Origin: Terfezia claveryi
Taxonomy: Eukaryota > Ascomycota > Pezizomycetes > Pezizales > Pezizaceae
Length of the DNA stretch: 35,137 bases
Reading direction: 5' to 3'
Assembly: GCA_015179025.1 (NCBI GenBank)
Contig: WHUX01000379.1
Location: 1-35,137, forward strand
Below are positions 10,165-21,560 of this stretch, piece by piece (positions within the stretch are counted from its first letter, which is position 1; each line of letters starts with the position of its first letter). The notes beneath the pieces are model-generated. The model had not been told where the DNA came from, did not search any database, and saw nothing but the letters and a program-made list of their open reading frames with translations. The translations under genes were made by a program, and so were the position numbers.

Positions 10165-11240
10165 CGGAGTCAAAGACCGCTCCTGCCGGTCAGCCCTTTA
10201 TATAGGAAACCGAAGAAGACTCCACTTGGATCCCTATGGGGAGATCCCGATCCTCCCAATCTTTGATGCCGCCGAGGGCAGCCCTTTGCTCGTTGACATC
10301 GGAGCAGTCGATGGTGATGTGGCGGCCGATTTGCGTATGATGGCAGCACCACTGGCATGCCGCTGTGTCATTTCCCAATTTGTAGAGCTATCGCTTCTGA
10401 GGCCCCTTATCGGTTCGTAGCCAAGTATAGGCTGAAAGGGCATGGCGGTTCCATTCCGATCTCGGACTCCAAAGCCTTTGGATGTTCGTGCTTCGCTTCT
10501 GAGTGCCTTAGAAGCTTGTCTGAAGCTCCCCTCTGTCACCTTTGATGGAGTTAGAGCTGCTTGCCCAGGGCGGTGGCGAAGGCGGCTAGCATGTCGGCTT
10601 CCTCTTTTCCTTTGATGCCAATGTGAGAGGGAGCCCAAGGGATGGAGGTATCGTATTGATGTAAGTGCCGCGAATAGTTGGGCTATCTTGGATTCGATCC
10701 CACTCCTCGCCGGCTCTCCTTGGAGATGCTGATAGCAGTGGCTATTGCTACAGCAGAGTCGGATAGCATAGCGAGCATGCTGTTGTCGTTATATATGTTC
10801 TCGGAGGCTTAAGAGGATAGCTAGGCGTTCCGAATCTGAGACTGTAGACCCTTCTCTCAAAATACTCGTGTCAAGGAGGGTTGCCCCTCCAATCTATGAG
10901 AAACGGGCTGAAGCCGTATGAACCTCCCCTTCCGGGACCGTCTGTAAAGCATATCCGCAAGCCTTCCTCTAGCATATTGCCTCTCTTGACTGCCCAGCCT
11001 TCTAAGGATGTCGAATATGCGTATGCGTTGACGGCTCGTATAAGATGCGGGGAATGATACTGCTAGGAGTACGTGTGGTACAATCTCCGAAGCTGAGGAG
11101 GAGAGATCCGATGGGGTTGCAGTGTTGAAAGCGGAGGTGATCGGGTGTTGAATGAGTTGGAGAAAAAAACTGTTCGAACTGCCCTGCACCCATCTTGCAG
11201 AGAGGTCATGTAGTTTGCACTCTAGGGATTCCACATCGGC
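10165..11240 (-). mobile_element. 5'-truncated LINE copy (linker, RNase H, finger)
   Basis: Its conceptual protein matches the main LINE downstream of the RT. It has a linker with LHDLSARWVQGSSN near 11180, RNase H remains near 10900-10700, a tail with SFRQASKALRSEARTSKGFG near 10530, and the finger CQWCCHHTQIGRHITIDC near 10350. Frames are interrupted many times. The upstream end stops at about 11240, at a short duplicated tag (see 11250), and LTR-like family P begins shortly after. Confidence 0.85.
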
Positions 11241-11249
11241 TATGGGACC

Positions 11250-11259
11250 TAGTCTGGTT
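11250..11259 (-). repeat. X micro-insertion 1 (10 bp) with 9-bp direct repeats
   Basis: TAGTCTGGTT is flanked on both sides by TATGGGACC (11241-11249 and 11260-11268, 9/9). The 10-bp insert is the constant end of the X motif (reverse complement AACCAGACTA). Confidence 0.7.
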
Positions 11260-11325
11260 TATGGGACCTAGTTTCTCCTTGGAACTGCTATGATATGCGC
11301 TGCATATTTTTAGCGGTACCAGGCC

Positions 11326-12019
11326 TGCCCACCGAGGTAGCCAAGCCCGCAGAGCCAAGCCCGCTCTCCCACTCCTTGGCAGAGTCCCAGAAATCGTATA
11401 AATACCCCTCTTCCCCCATTCCTTCCTCTCTTCTTCTTCTCTCTCTAGTGCCCAGCCACCTCGCATCCAACAGGTCTGCTAACGCCTCGAGCTCCGCGGT
11501 ATTAAGTTACCGGCTGGCTACCGACTCAGTACCCGAAGAAGCCACCCCGCATTCAATGGGTCTGCTAGCATCTCGTAGTTGACGTTGAGTAAGGATGGAA
11601 AGTGGGGGATGGAACAGAAAGTTTGTGCGATTGACCCAAAAAGTGGATCTAAGTGTAGAGTGTCTTTCTTTTGTTATCAAGAGACCTAAACAGGTATGAG
11701 ATGTGGAAGCTCAGGTTTGCATAAGTAGAATCTTAATGGAAAGGGGAGTCGTATGGGAATGGAGGAAGAAAGAGAACGGAACCTGCGCTATGAAGTTCAT
11801 CACCTTGACGTTGGTGCGCAGGCTCCCTATATCAAATAGGGTCTAAGAAGAACTTCATTATGTATTTAGTTAATTGTTTTACAGAAGATATTTAACATAT
11901 AACAATATTATTTATCCATTATTATGTATCAAATAGATCGTGATTATCTTGCAACCTTCTCCTCCACTGCAAGCATTCTTCATCTAAAACCTCATGAGGG
12001 TAACTCCAATTAACTGACA
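11326..12019 (+). repeat. LTR-like repeat family P, copy A
   Basis: About 690 bp, shared with copies at 20485-21070 (-), 25211-25855 and 31582-32306. From the left it carries CCAAGCCCGC repeats, a TATA box (TATAAATA at 11397-11404), a CT-rich leader, the block CGGTATTAAGTTACCGGCTG, and a highly conserved core of about 200 bp ending near 11856, followed by an AT-rich tail. A TATA box, pyrimidine-rich leader and dispersed solo copies in both orientations fit a solo LTR. It has no ORF of its own. Ends (TGCCC to ACTGACA) are inferred by alignment to copy D and are approximate; no clean TSD is visible. Confidence 0.7.
11397..11404 (+). promoter_or_regulatory. TATA box of LTR-like repeat A
   Basis: TATAAATA is followed within about 10 bp by a CT-rich tract. 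The equivalent TATAAAA is present in copies C and D. Confidence 0.5.
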
Positions 12020-12123
12020 GCACCTGTATTCTATTTCCTTCAGCTGTTCCATGGCCCCCGCGAGAAAATTAAACTCGCGAAAGGCCTGGGCGACGCGGGA
12101 GAATACAGAATGGCCGGGCCACC

Positions 12124-12665
12124 TGCTATTAGAATGCCGTTCATTCCATCGTTCATTCCACCCATACCTACCTTGCTATACCACTTGCATCGGCTTACAC
12201 TCATATGGCGTGCTTGATACCTTGCTCGCACTCATATCGTGGCTTCATGGCGTGCTATACCACTTGCAATAGCTCGCACTCATATGCATGCTTCCTGCCT
12301 AGCCATACGGCTCGCAGCGGCTTGCACATCATATGGCGTGCTTCACGACATTATTCACACATATGGTGTGCTTCATGCCTAGCTATACGGCTTGCAACGG
12401 ACATGTCCTTCTTCATCTTCTTCTCCTTCTCCTTTAGATGTGCGTTTATACATGCATATATATCTCGTATATATTCCTACTTGTTCGAGTTAACTAAGTC
12501 TATCACTACATCACTTCACTACAATACAATACATGCACTCACTGCATATTCGAACGTCTTCTTCATATTCATCTCTCTGCTGTGACCATCTCGCTCTATT
12601 CATACCTTCCTTCGTTGGACACTTGGATCTCTCCGCTCGCCTATCGCTATACCTGCGAGTTTTCG
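12124..12665 (+). repeat. LTR-like repeat family G, copy 2, with internal degenerate tandem repeats
   Basis: Homologous to the minus-strand insertion at 26381-26917. Both begin TG with a GAATGCCGT-CATTC block, then a tandem-repeat zone, then ATGTCCTTCTTC, a TATATATCTCG TATA-like stretch, a CTTCACT-rich stretch and a CTTTGGATCTC-like end. In this copy the tandem zone (about 12185-12395) consists of degenerate units built on ACTCATATGGCGTGCTTC and CTATACGGCTTGCAACGG. The structure resembles an LTR with enhancer-like repeats in U3. No protein is encoded. Confidence 0.6.
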
Positions 12666-13854
12666 AAATGAGGTTTACGGTATCTTGATAATTTCAATGA
12701 TGTGGTTGTCGGGTGAGCTCATTAACTCGAACTAGACAGAGCATCTGTCTACCAGATGCTTAACATGTCAGTATGCAAGTGTGAGTACCTCGCACAAGAG
12801 GTCCACGGCATGCCTTACCACTGGCAGTGCCTATACTTACCACTCATCCACTCGGGATACCCCCCTTTTCCGTCTCCTTTTCTTTCAGCATACCTAACCG
12901 TATGGTTAAGTGAAGTTAAACAAAGAGGGTGAATTGCGGGGGGGGGGAATGATCACCCTCACTCCCACCCCCGTATGGTTAGGTGTGGTGAAAAAAAAAA
13001 GGGCAAACATAAAAAGTAAAAAAAAAGGGGTCAGTCACAGCATTTCTCTATATATGTTCTGGTCCGTTGCGGAATTGCAGGGCCGTTCCAGAATAGCATA
13101 TATGTGCACCCTGGGCAATGCTTGAAGGAAAATTGAGTAAAAACTGAGTCCGTTATGTTATTGAAACTCTGCTTGCTCAAACCTCTACTTTCTCAATCAA
13201 ACCTCATATTTCACTACGAGAAATTTCATGATACCTCTCATTAATTGTACTATGGGTCTTGTTCTTTTCTACATACTGTAAAGTAGAATGAACATGTACG
13301 TAATATCAAATACATCATGCTCCAAAACCACTCGTTTCCCATCATTATTTTTGCCAGCAATAATGTACGTGCATTTTTTCGCAGCTCATATTTATTTAAT
13401 ACCTTCCACTGCAGCTCGATTGCTGGCAAATTGGGTCTCGGTGGTATGCTTTAATTTTGCGATACTTAGGTAGCCCTTGTTAGTTACCATGTACTTGAAT
13501 TGGATTTTAGGGAATTACTTCTCAAAGGTCAACCGAGATTTACTACTTATTGTATGCAAATACCCTTCAAACTTAGAACGTGCAGTACCAGAGAATGCTT
13601 CAATTGCATTTCGAGATGGAGCAGAACCTGGGGAGTGAAACTTATCCAACTCAATACCACCATTATCTTACTGCAGCTGACATTATGGTAAGAGTGGGAA
13701 TGTCGCGGGTATGCAACGCGGGTATGTTCCGTTGAAGAGTAGTATTGCTGTGTTGCAATGAAGATAATATTTACGGACTACTTGAAAGTTTCACTTCCGG
13801 AATGGACTGGATCCTGCAACGACCAGAACATATACATCCTCTTCTCACTTCTTT
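12666..13854 (+). other. Gene-free stretch with a 110-bp foldback and faint coding relics
   Basis: A small foldback at 12883-12992 has termini TTTCAGCATACCTAACCG and, inverted, TTTTCACCACACCTAACC, plus an inner GAGGGTG/CACCCTC pair and a G10 run. At 13500-13690 there is coding-like sequence (LERAVPENASIAFRDGAEPG in one phase) broken by stops; the family is not recognised. Nothing else is supported. Confidence 0.4.
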
Positions 13855-14215
13855 TTAAAAATACTCATTACTCCTATTCGATTCCAGTTAAGGGGATCAT
13901 GAGGAGCCACTCAGAAACCCGGGTGGATTCATGACAAGGAAAATTAATCTGCCATGTCCAGTGACTATGTACGAGGAACAAATAGGTAACACACGACTCA
14001 TGTGCCAATAGGGGAAAAAGTACGGAGCAAAGCGAGTCAACTGCGTACAAGCAGGCAAAACCAAGATGCGAATAGGTTCAGGTCCCCATACTGTCACTAA
14101 CCAAATGGCCCCGAGAAGCCCGAACCCCCCCCCAAAAAAGAAAAAACAGGGAACCTCAATGGCGGTTATATAAACTCAAAACTCCAGGGCCTATACACCA
14201 GAAAGTCCGCCTCTC
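13855..14215 (-). mobile_element. LINE 3'-end fragment
   Basis: Matches the LINE 3' UTR. It has the terminus near 13860 (reverse complement of AATACTCATTACTCC), the GAGGAGCCACTCAGAAACCC block, AATTAATCTGCCATG, and the GTTATATAAACT region corresponding to about 260-280 of the main element. It is 5'-truncated within the 3' UTR, as target-primed insertions often are. Confidence 0.8.
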
Positions 14216-16319
14216 TCTCTCTATCTATATTCTCCTATCACCCACATATATATGTAGATCAGAAAAATCAAATCTTACGCCTCGAGCTAAACAACACTGG
14301 TCTTCCTACCAAATAAACAATATTAAACATGATTGAGAGGTTTAAAACCAAGGATTGGGGAACCCATATATGGTATAAACCATATAGAATAGCGTTAAGA
14401 TTCTACTATTTTTGCCCAAAATATCAAATTAGCAGCATTATTATTTCATAGTAGTTTTAAACGCTTCGAAGAGCACTTCAAGAGGGTCAAACTTAAGGAC
14501 TGCGAGGGGAGGACTTTCTCTTGAAGTGGCATAGGCCCATTGTAGCAGGGCAGAAATAAAATGTAGGGGGAATTGTACTGCTTCTAATTTCTCTTGCCGG
14601 TAGGACTCTAGACGGTGACCAGAACGCCGGCATAATCTGGAAGGTCAGTTAACTCCCCACTGAACCATACCGTGCACCTTTCAGCGCATACACAGTAAAT
14701 CCACTGAAGATTTATTCTGCCGGGACATTGTTCTTGAAAATGAAGGAATATATTTTCAGGCAAGTTAACAAAAGATATGTGGGGATATCTTGTTAGGCAG
14801 CGGCGGCGGCGGCGGCGGCGAGCACGGGTGCACAGCAGATCTCTAGTAATATACCTACTAATGTGGATGGAAATACGGGAAGTGGGTAATAGAACTAAGA
14901 GAATAATAATGCGAGTGAGAACGATGCGAATTGAGGACTTGCTTAATTAATTAGAAAATGCAGTTCCGGAGCAGTGTCCATACACATGGAAGTTCAGGGT
15001 AAGAGAACGCATGGATTGTAAGAAAATACAAGAAATGCGAGCGACGATCCAACGATCAACATGATCAACCCAAACATACATATGTGCGAAAATAATGGCA
15101 GCAATATTAGTGCGATAATGATGACGTGAGTAGATGGCCTTGCCGGTGGGTAATCCTGATGGCTTCGCCGGTGGATCATTCAGGGTAACGGGTGAATAAT
15201 CCAGATAGCGGGTGTGCCAGATGTGCGTTTCAATACCCCCCCAATTTTTTATTTTACTTCTACCCCATACGGTCACGGGCGGTGAAAGAAATGGGTATTG
15301 CCCCCCCAACCCCCTTACCCCAACAACGTAGTAGGAATAGAGGTGGGGGAGAGTAAGCTTTGCTTTAGTCGTCACCCGCTTGTTATTATAATTATATGAT
15401 TACCCTCTTTCTGTCACCTCCCTGCCCCCCTCCGTTTCTCCCACCTTTTCTTAAAAACATATGAAGTTGGTGACAGCTAGGGAGTTATAGCTTAAATGTA
15501 AAGTTAAAAATGGTTCTCTCACCGTGCCTTTCACCACACCTAACCGTGCAAGAACAGGGGGCAAGGGGGTGTATGTGAAGTTCCCGTCTGTATGGTCACC
15601 AGGTAGTCTGGGTGAAATTTCGGTACTGGTTGTTGTGGTTCCTTACCCTGGTCGTTGGGGTTTTTGGCTGTGTCTCAGCATCCGGTGGGACCGGGGAAAG
15701 CTGGCCTTGGTATCTCGCCGCCGCTGCCTAGAATTCCGATATACTGAACTGGATGTTGAGTATCTCTCTGAATAGACCTGCTATGGAATGGATGTGTTAG
15801 CGCCGTCAGTCTAGGTAGCTTCCCTTAGGTGGACTGGCCTGTTGCCTATTCGCTGGTCCTTCGGTGGTGGTGGCGCTGTAGCGCTATCGTATCTGTTGAT
15901 AGAGGATGGCTTCGGATGCCCAGCGTGTGCCAGGGTATCTGCTCTTCTACCCTTGTAATTTGTTATTCTCATGGCTCAGGGATGGTCTGTTGGTGATGTG
16001 GCAGTTCTCCCGGTTCTCTTCGGTTGTTGGTGCTGCTCGCATTAGTGTCACGCGCTCAAGGAGGGTTTGCATGAGGACGGATTGAGTGGGCAAAAGCCTC
16101 AAACGAGGAGGAGGGGATCGTGAGAGTTGTTCTCCCCCGAGATCTGTGCCAAGCCAAAGGGAAAGCTAGCGAGCTCCTCCTAGGGGAAAAACACCTTTGG
16201 GAATCACAGTGAACTCTGCCCTCACACTCCACTACGCCCTCAGGTTCGACCATCAAATATGCAAACGAGCAACAAGAGCAGACACTCTCCACAAAACCAT
16301 GCTTAATTAGACACGGTAA
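14216..16319 (+). other. Gene-free stretch with a CGG microsatellite and TIR-like motifs
   Basis: A (CGG)7 tract lies at about 14800-14820. Copies of the TTTCACCRCNCNTRACCGT motif occur inverted at about 15262-15290 and direct at about 15528-15547, matching the foldback ends at 12883-12992. Short open frames (for instance 15524-15775, 83 codons) show no motif I recognise. Otherwise nothing supported. Confidence 0.35.
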
Positions 16320-17640
16320 CAGCAATAAAGCGTCAGTCCCAAAGCACTCAGATCCCTATAGGTATTCCGCTGCACTCAGACTCATCTGTACATGGGGAGC
16401 TGAAATATGTCACGGACTATCAGTCTCGTTAGACCACCGACGAGGAGACATGGGGGGATACATGGCACGATTGGAATATGGGACTCCGTAAGATCACAGG
16501 GGCCTACTACCGCAGCTCTCACACGAACCTACGATGGATGTCTAACATAGAACTCATAGAATCCAAGTTCCTCGGTTTCGGGGCCACCTGGGCCACACGA
16601 GCCATAGGTAGCCCAACATTCGCGAAGCAATCCTACATCCTGCCAGCTCCTCCCATCCCTGCCCCATCTCCTCTGCATTCAACCTCACCATGACGGAGCT
16701 GGGCCAACTCAGCCTTGGAGAAATCTTCAAATTCACGATAACCTACACAACCTACAAACAGACATGGGTTCTAGGGAAAGGAAATCTGGGCAGCCAAGCT
16801 GGATTATCTGTTGGATGAGAGTTGGAGACTATGCTTATAGATGGTACCGGACGCGACGGGTATACTGCCTCAGCCATCCATTCACACTACTGCCGCACTG
16901 ACCCACCGTCAACTTCGGGTTCCCACCTCGGCGACCTAGCCACCGTAGCAGCTACGGAGAGACAAACCATTCACCTGGCCTTCGAAAACTGAAATTTTAT
17001 CCGACTCCATTGCCGCCATCCAAATAACCATCACATCTCAGCAGATTAGTTTCCCCACTCAGCCATCAAGATTAGGATTGCCGAACTATTGGAAGTACGA
17101 GAACAGGACACATCCATCTATTGTGTCCACTCACACAAAGGGATTACGGGAACACCCGGATAGCAGCCTTAAAATCCCCCCTAGGCCAAATCCCCTTCAG
17201 CTCTCGTAGAGTCACAGAGGGCGGCATCCGACAACACTGCAAATCATTAAGAAGCGAGATACGCACAGAACCAGAATTTAATATCACAAGAACAGAATGA
17301 AACATACAAGCCATCTCCGCCTTCACTTGGCTTCGCATTCATTGTGGTTTCCAAAAACACATGGCTCCAAATATTAAGAAATCCACCGCAGAAGATTGCC
17401 CCCATTGCCGCGACATAGAGAATGGCCATCACATCGTCTTCAAGTACCCAGAAATACACCAGTTTGAGATCCCTCCTATGAACCGTCAGAGATTGGGAAG
17501 ATTTAGTCCGAGCTGTCCTTACGTACATATTCGCTGGATTGGCAGATTAACTTGTCTCAGTCCTGAATTTCCAGAAAGCTTTCAATGAACCCTTCACTGG
17601 GTTTTCATGTAAGTAATTTGTATATAAAGAACAAAAAAGA
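16320..17640 (+). mobile_element. 5'-truncated LINE copy on the plus strand
   Basis: It reads in sense on the plus strand. The post-RT linker has LICTWGAE near 16390, then LRKITGAYYRSSHTNLRWMS near 16490 (matching LRKITGGFHGSSHQSLGW of the main element). RNase H remains include LIDGTGRDG-like sequence near 16845. The finger CPHCRDIENGHHIVFKYP lies near 17400, with its last Cys replaced by Tyr. The 3' UTR start GGCAGATTAACTTGTC is near 17540. Frames are broken repeatedly. Upstream RT motifs are absent. Confidence 0.87.
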
Positions 17641-17849
17641 CTCCAGTAGAATTCTGGAGTCCGTTCACCCACCTAGAGAATTTAAATTCAGAACTCGCAC
17701 ACACATTTTGACATACCAGGTATTCTGCCTCTGCGGATTTTAGCGGGAAGACGAAGAAGGAGGGGGGGGGAGGTGGAGGTGGATGGAATCTCGCATTATT
17801 CTTTGCCCACGAGTTAATTCATGGTTCATTTGTTTTTCGGTTTATCATA

Positions 17850-18190
17850 TTTTCCAGTTATCACATCTCGGCACGGTATTGGTGGGGGCAGACCTCAGTC
17901 AGGCCTCTGGGGGTCATCTGGCATTAGCCGACAAATGGTAGCAGGGGATTACGTCTCACTCTTCTTTGGTTTCTTAAGGCAAATTTCCCGTTTTGCTTTT
18001 GGCTCTTGAGTTTATATCGATATTTATATTTGTCGCTGCCCTTTGTCTTTTGAGTTTTGTTCCCGCGGTACATAGGCTCCGGCCTGGCAGATTAACTTGC
18101 CTTGTCCTGAATCTACCCGGGTTTCCGGGTGGCTCCTCATGATCCCCTTACTGGGACCAAATAGGAGTAATGAGATAATTTTTTTTCTTT
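17850..18190 (+). mobile_element. LINE 3'-UTR fragment, plus strand
   Basis: CAGTCAGGCCTCTGGGGG near 17895 matches the copy at 32830. ACATAGGCTCCGGCCTGGCA and GATTAACTTGCCTTGTCC (18070-18106), the GGTTTCCGGGTGGCTCCT block and the terminus AATAGGAGTAATGAGATAA followed by T8 match the other LINE ends. Confidence 0.82.
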
Positions 18191-18344
18191 ACATTGAAGA
18201 CCCCACGGATTTGAACTTAGACAGCTAAAGTATTTGTACGTTGTAGGGTATATGCACTATTGATTAGTGGCAAGGACAAAATCAGGGTAAACACAGAATA
18301 TGGTATGTTTTTTGGTTTTCTTTTTTTTTTTAAAAAAAAAAATT

Positions 18345-18660
18345 AAAATAAAATAAGTACTCCTTTGCGGCCCCGGCTGGGGGTCCATGATGGGTTACAG
18401 TTATTTCACAAATAAAGCAAAGCAGCAAGACTTAGGTTAGGTATCATGAGTAAGAGATCCAAATCCAAGGAGTTAGAAGGAAAAGGGTTTTCAAATGTCA
18501 TGAGTGAGTAAATAGAATGCATCAAAACAAAATAGTATGGGTAAGGCACCTGACAAGAGGTGCCTGTATAAAAGGCAAAAAATGCCCCCACTGCATCGCA
18601 AATCTTCCCGTCCTCCTCTTCTACCCATATCGCTTGGTCCAGGCATTTTTAATAATGTAA
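18345..18660 (-). mobile_element. LINE 3'-end fragment
   Basis: It begins with the LINE terminus (AAGTACTCCTTTGCGGCC) and reaches into the ORF2 tail, where CTGTATAAAAGGCAAAAAATG corresponds to the conserved tail at 22430. It is truncated at about 18660. Confidence 0.65.
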
Positions 18661-18959
18661 GTAGGCTAGTGGGGCTCTTTTGTAAGTGAAATATGGACAT
18701 GAGAAGGTCATGCAATTCCCATCCTCGGAGGGGCGATGGCAGAAGCGGTATTCGCTGGAGTCGATTTTGGAGGTGTGATGCAACAGAATATTGTCAGTCG
18801 AGAACCAGCTACGTGGATCGTAGCACCACTCAATGCCTACCCAGCACCTTGAACCGATACATAAAGGTATGAGTAAGGACAGATTCAGTAGGAAAAATAA
18901 GAATATGGCACTATCTCCCTCTTATTCAATCCCAAAGGATGGTGCAAACGAGTATTGAT

Positions 18960-20090
18960 CGCCAGGTGACTCCGAGAGGCCTGAAGCCCATGCCTAAGGA
19001 AAACAGAAATAACAAGCTGTTTAAAATCGAATTTCCATAGAATCTCAAGGACTACCCCTCCCGGCCAATCGTCTGTAAAGGAAAATGAAAAGGCTTATAC
19101 GCTTCCCATTCATCCCCGTCCTCCTCAAGGACTCCTCTGGGATCCATATGGCATGATCGAGGTCCTCCCAATCCCTAATGCTGCCGAGGGCCCTCCTTTG
19201 CTCGTTGCAAAATCGGGCAGTCGAAGACGATGTGCCGACCGTCCTGTGTGTGGTGACCGCACTGGCATGTGCTGTTGTCTGCTTTCTTGATATACCTAAT
19301 GCAGCGAGTATTTTTGGGAGCCTCGGTCGGTGCGTAACCAATATCCTCTGAGAGGGCATGGCGGTTCCATTCCGATCTCCGTACCCAATATCCCGGAGCG
19401 GTTTTTTCGTGCGGATCTCTGTGCTTTGGAGAACTCTCTAATGTCTCCCTCGCTGACTACCCACTCCTGGACGGAAATTAATCCTAGAGCTGACACGAAG
19501 GCAGCGAGCTTATCTGCCTCCACGTTTTCTTTCATACCTATGTATGTGAGAGCGGATCCACCAGATACAGGTGTCAAAGGAGTTGCTATCTCGTTCCGCT
19601 AGGAGCTCTGCCAGCTCAATGCCGATGCCGCTCCTTGGTGGCTGGATACCTGGGGAAATATTGATGGCTGCTGAGATAGCGGAGGAGGAGTCTGAAAGGA
19701 TGGCAACCATCGATGTCGTTGTGTGGTTTGAAGGCGAGGACTATGACCTGTAGTTCTGCGTCGGCTACTGGTGATACAGTAGTTATGAGTATCCCGTTGA
19801 CGTTGGGTTTCCCCTGCCTCCTTGGCACAGAAGGCTGAGGCGGGGTGATTTGCTCTCCCTGTGCCATCAGTGTAACATAAACGCCATCCCTCCTTCTGCA
19901 TTCGTGAGAGCTTTGCCGCCCATTTTCTGTTATCTGATGAGTATCGATCCGACGGCTCTAGTGTAGGATATAGTACTAGGCTGCTCGGGGTAACCCTGTC
20001 GGCGTTACCGTAGGAGTATTGGGAAGGTTTCGAGGGGGAGGCGGAGTGAAACGCGGCGATAATATGGTCCCTGCAGCTCTACTGAATTTG
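18960..20090 (-). mobile_element. 5'-truncated LINE copy (linker, RNase H, finger, 3' UTR start)
   Basis: RNase H begins with GWRLCYTDGTGRA near 19880. The SDSSSAISAAI motif lies near 19690, and a GMKENVEADKLAAF motif near 19540 is the GNEKAD equivalent. A tail with the decayed finger lies near 19260, and the ATCCATATGGCATGATCGAGG tail block near 19140. The 3' UTR block GTGACTCCGAGAGGCCTGAAG is near 18965. Several frameshifts and stops are present. It ends upstream near 20090 in decayed sequence. Confidence 0.85.
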
Positions 20091-20364
20091 GCAAATACAA
20101 GGCAGGAAACCAATCATACATGTAAACATTTATACAATTTTGAGTGGCAGAATATGTAGGTATATGATATTACAGTTGATGATCATACCATTTTCATGTA
20201 AATGTGGCGCAGAGTGGCGGTCAAGCTAGTCTGGCTTGCATCAATCGGACAGTCACAGCGTATAATCAGTGCACATAGTACCGTAGTCATTTCTATCTAT
20301 TTATTTGTGAGTCACTCGGCGGAAAAAGGGGGTAACCTGACTAGCACTGCTAGTTAGGTTGCAA

Positions 20365-20381
20365 CTTGCCAACCAGACCAA
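20365..20381 (+). repeat. Divergent X motif, no clear flanking repeat
   Basis: CTTGCCAACCAGACCA resembles TTGTGCCAACCAGACTA, but no convincing duplicated flank is visible. It may be an old copy or chance. Confidence 0.3.
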
Positions 20382-20484
20382 CATTTACCAGGAGTAGTAA
20401 TCATTTTATGTGTTTTGTTTTGTGAAACATAACAAGTAGTAGTGCAACGAGACTAAAGAATAGTTCTATTGTATGATCACCAAG

Positions 20485-21070
20485 CTATGTACATGATGAA
20501 GTTCTTCTTAGACCCTATTTGATATAGGGAGCCTGCACACCAACGTCAAGGTGATGAACTTCATAGCGCAGGTTCCGTTCTCTTTCTTCCTCCATTCCCA
20601 TACGACTCCCCTTTCCATTGTGCCAACCAGACTACATCCCATACCTGTTTAGGTCTTTTGATAACAAAAGAAAGACATTTTACACTGACTTCCACTTTTT
20701 GCGTCAATCAGACAAACTTTTCTGTTCTATCCCCCACTTCCCATCCTTGCTCAATTCCAATCACGAGTTGTTAGCAGACCCATTGAAAGCGGGGTGGCTT
20801 CTTCGGGTACTGAGTCGGTAGCCAGCCGGTAACTTAATACCGCGGAGCTCGAGGCGTTAGCAGACCTGTTGCGTGCGAGGTGGCTGGGCACTGGAGAGGG
20901 AAGAAGAAGAGAGGAAGGAATGGGGGGAAAGAGGGGTACTTATAGGATTTTTGGGACTCTGCCAAGAATTGGGCAGTCTGTGGAGGAGCGGGCTTGGCTC
21001 AGCGGGCTTGGCTCAGGGGGCTTCAGGGGGCTTGCTCAGCGGGCTTGGCTCAGCGGACTTGGCTGTCACA
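20485..21070 (-). repeat. LTR-like repeat family P, copy B (minus strand, internally altered)
   Basis: It is the reverse complement of copies A, C and D from the CCAAG-CCGCTGAGCC start (near 21070) to the GAAGTTC/GAACTTC core (near 20505). Its TATA box is altered (CCTATAAGTA). At 20619-20634 the segment corresponding to AAGATTCTACTTATG-AAACC in the other copies is replaced by the X motif, a change of roughly 15 bp net loss. The AT-rich tail is missing beyond about 20485. Confidence 0.7.
20619..20634 (+). repeat. X motif within LTR-like copy B, replacing native sequence
   Basis: TGTGCCAACCAGACTA sits between CTTTCCAT and CATCCCATACC. In copies A, C and D these flanks are separated by a longer native segment. 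No 9-bp direct repeat directly flanks it, so it differs from the other X copies. Confidence 0.5.
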
Positions 21071-21560
21071 GGGTAAGGGCCAGCGGGTAAGTTTTAGTCA
21101 AGTGACCGTAACGTGCTGTAGATGAGCCTAGGGCAGAGGGAGATCACCACCTTCCCAGTTCCCCATAGGCTATCTCGCACTGCTCAGAGCGGAACTCAAT
21201 GTCCCTACACTCAGGGACTGGCAAGAGGCCTTGAATACCCGGTAACGAACGAGCAGATGCTCGAGAGCAGGGGAACTTTACCCTGAGGAACCCTTGGTAA
21301 CGGAAGGGGGCCTAAGGCAGGAATGGAAGAGGAAATGGGAGGCGGAGAGAAGCATGATGGGGGCTGGAGATAGCAGGGTGCTACCTGAGGTGCTCACGAG
21401 GGGATGATATCGGCTGGCGGTGGAGTAGCTGGTAGAAGATGGCTGAGCGGGGGAGGTGGCTCAAGAAGATGAAGGATGGGGGTGAGGAGTATACAGTAGA
21501 CCTGGTTGTGACGTTCTTCTCGAACCTGGATCAATATTTTTTTTTTTTAAAAAAAAGATA

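Noticed and set aside
15606..15614. TAGTCTGGG as another X copy
   Set aside because: Only eight matching bases and no direct repeat in the flanks.
20226..20240. TAGTCTGGCTTGCAT as another X copy
   Set aside because: It resembles the motif, but the flanks match only weakly (TCAAGC and TCAATC), so it was not counted.
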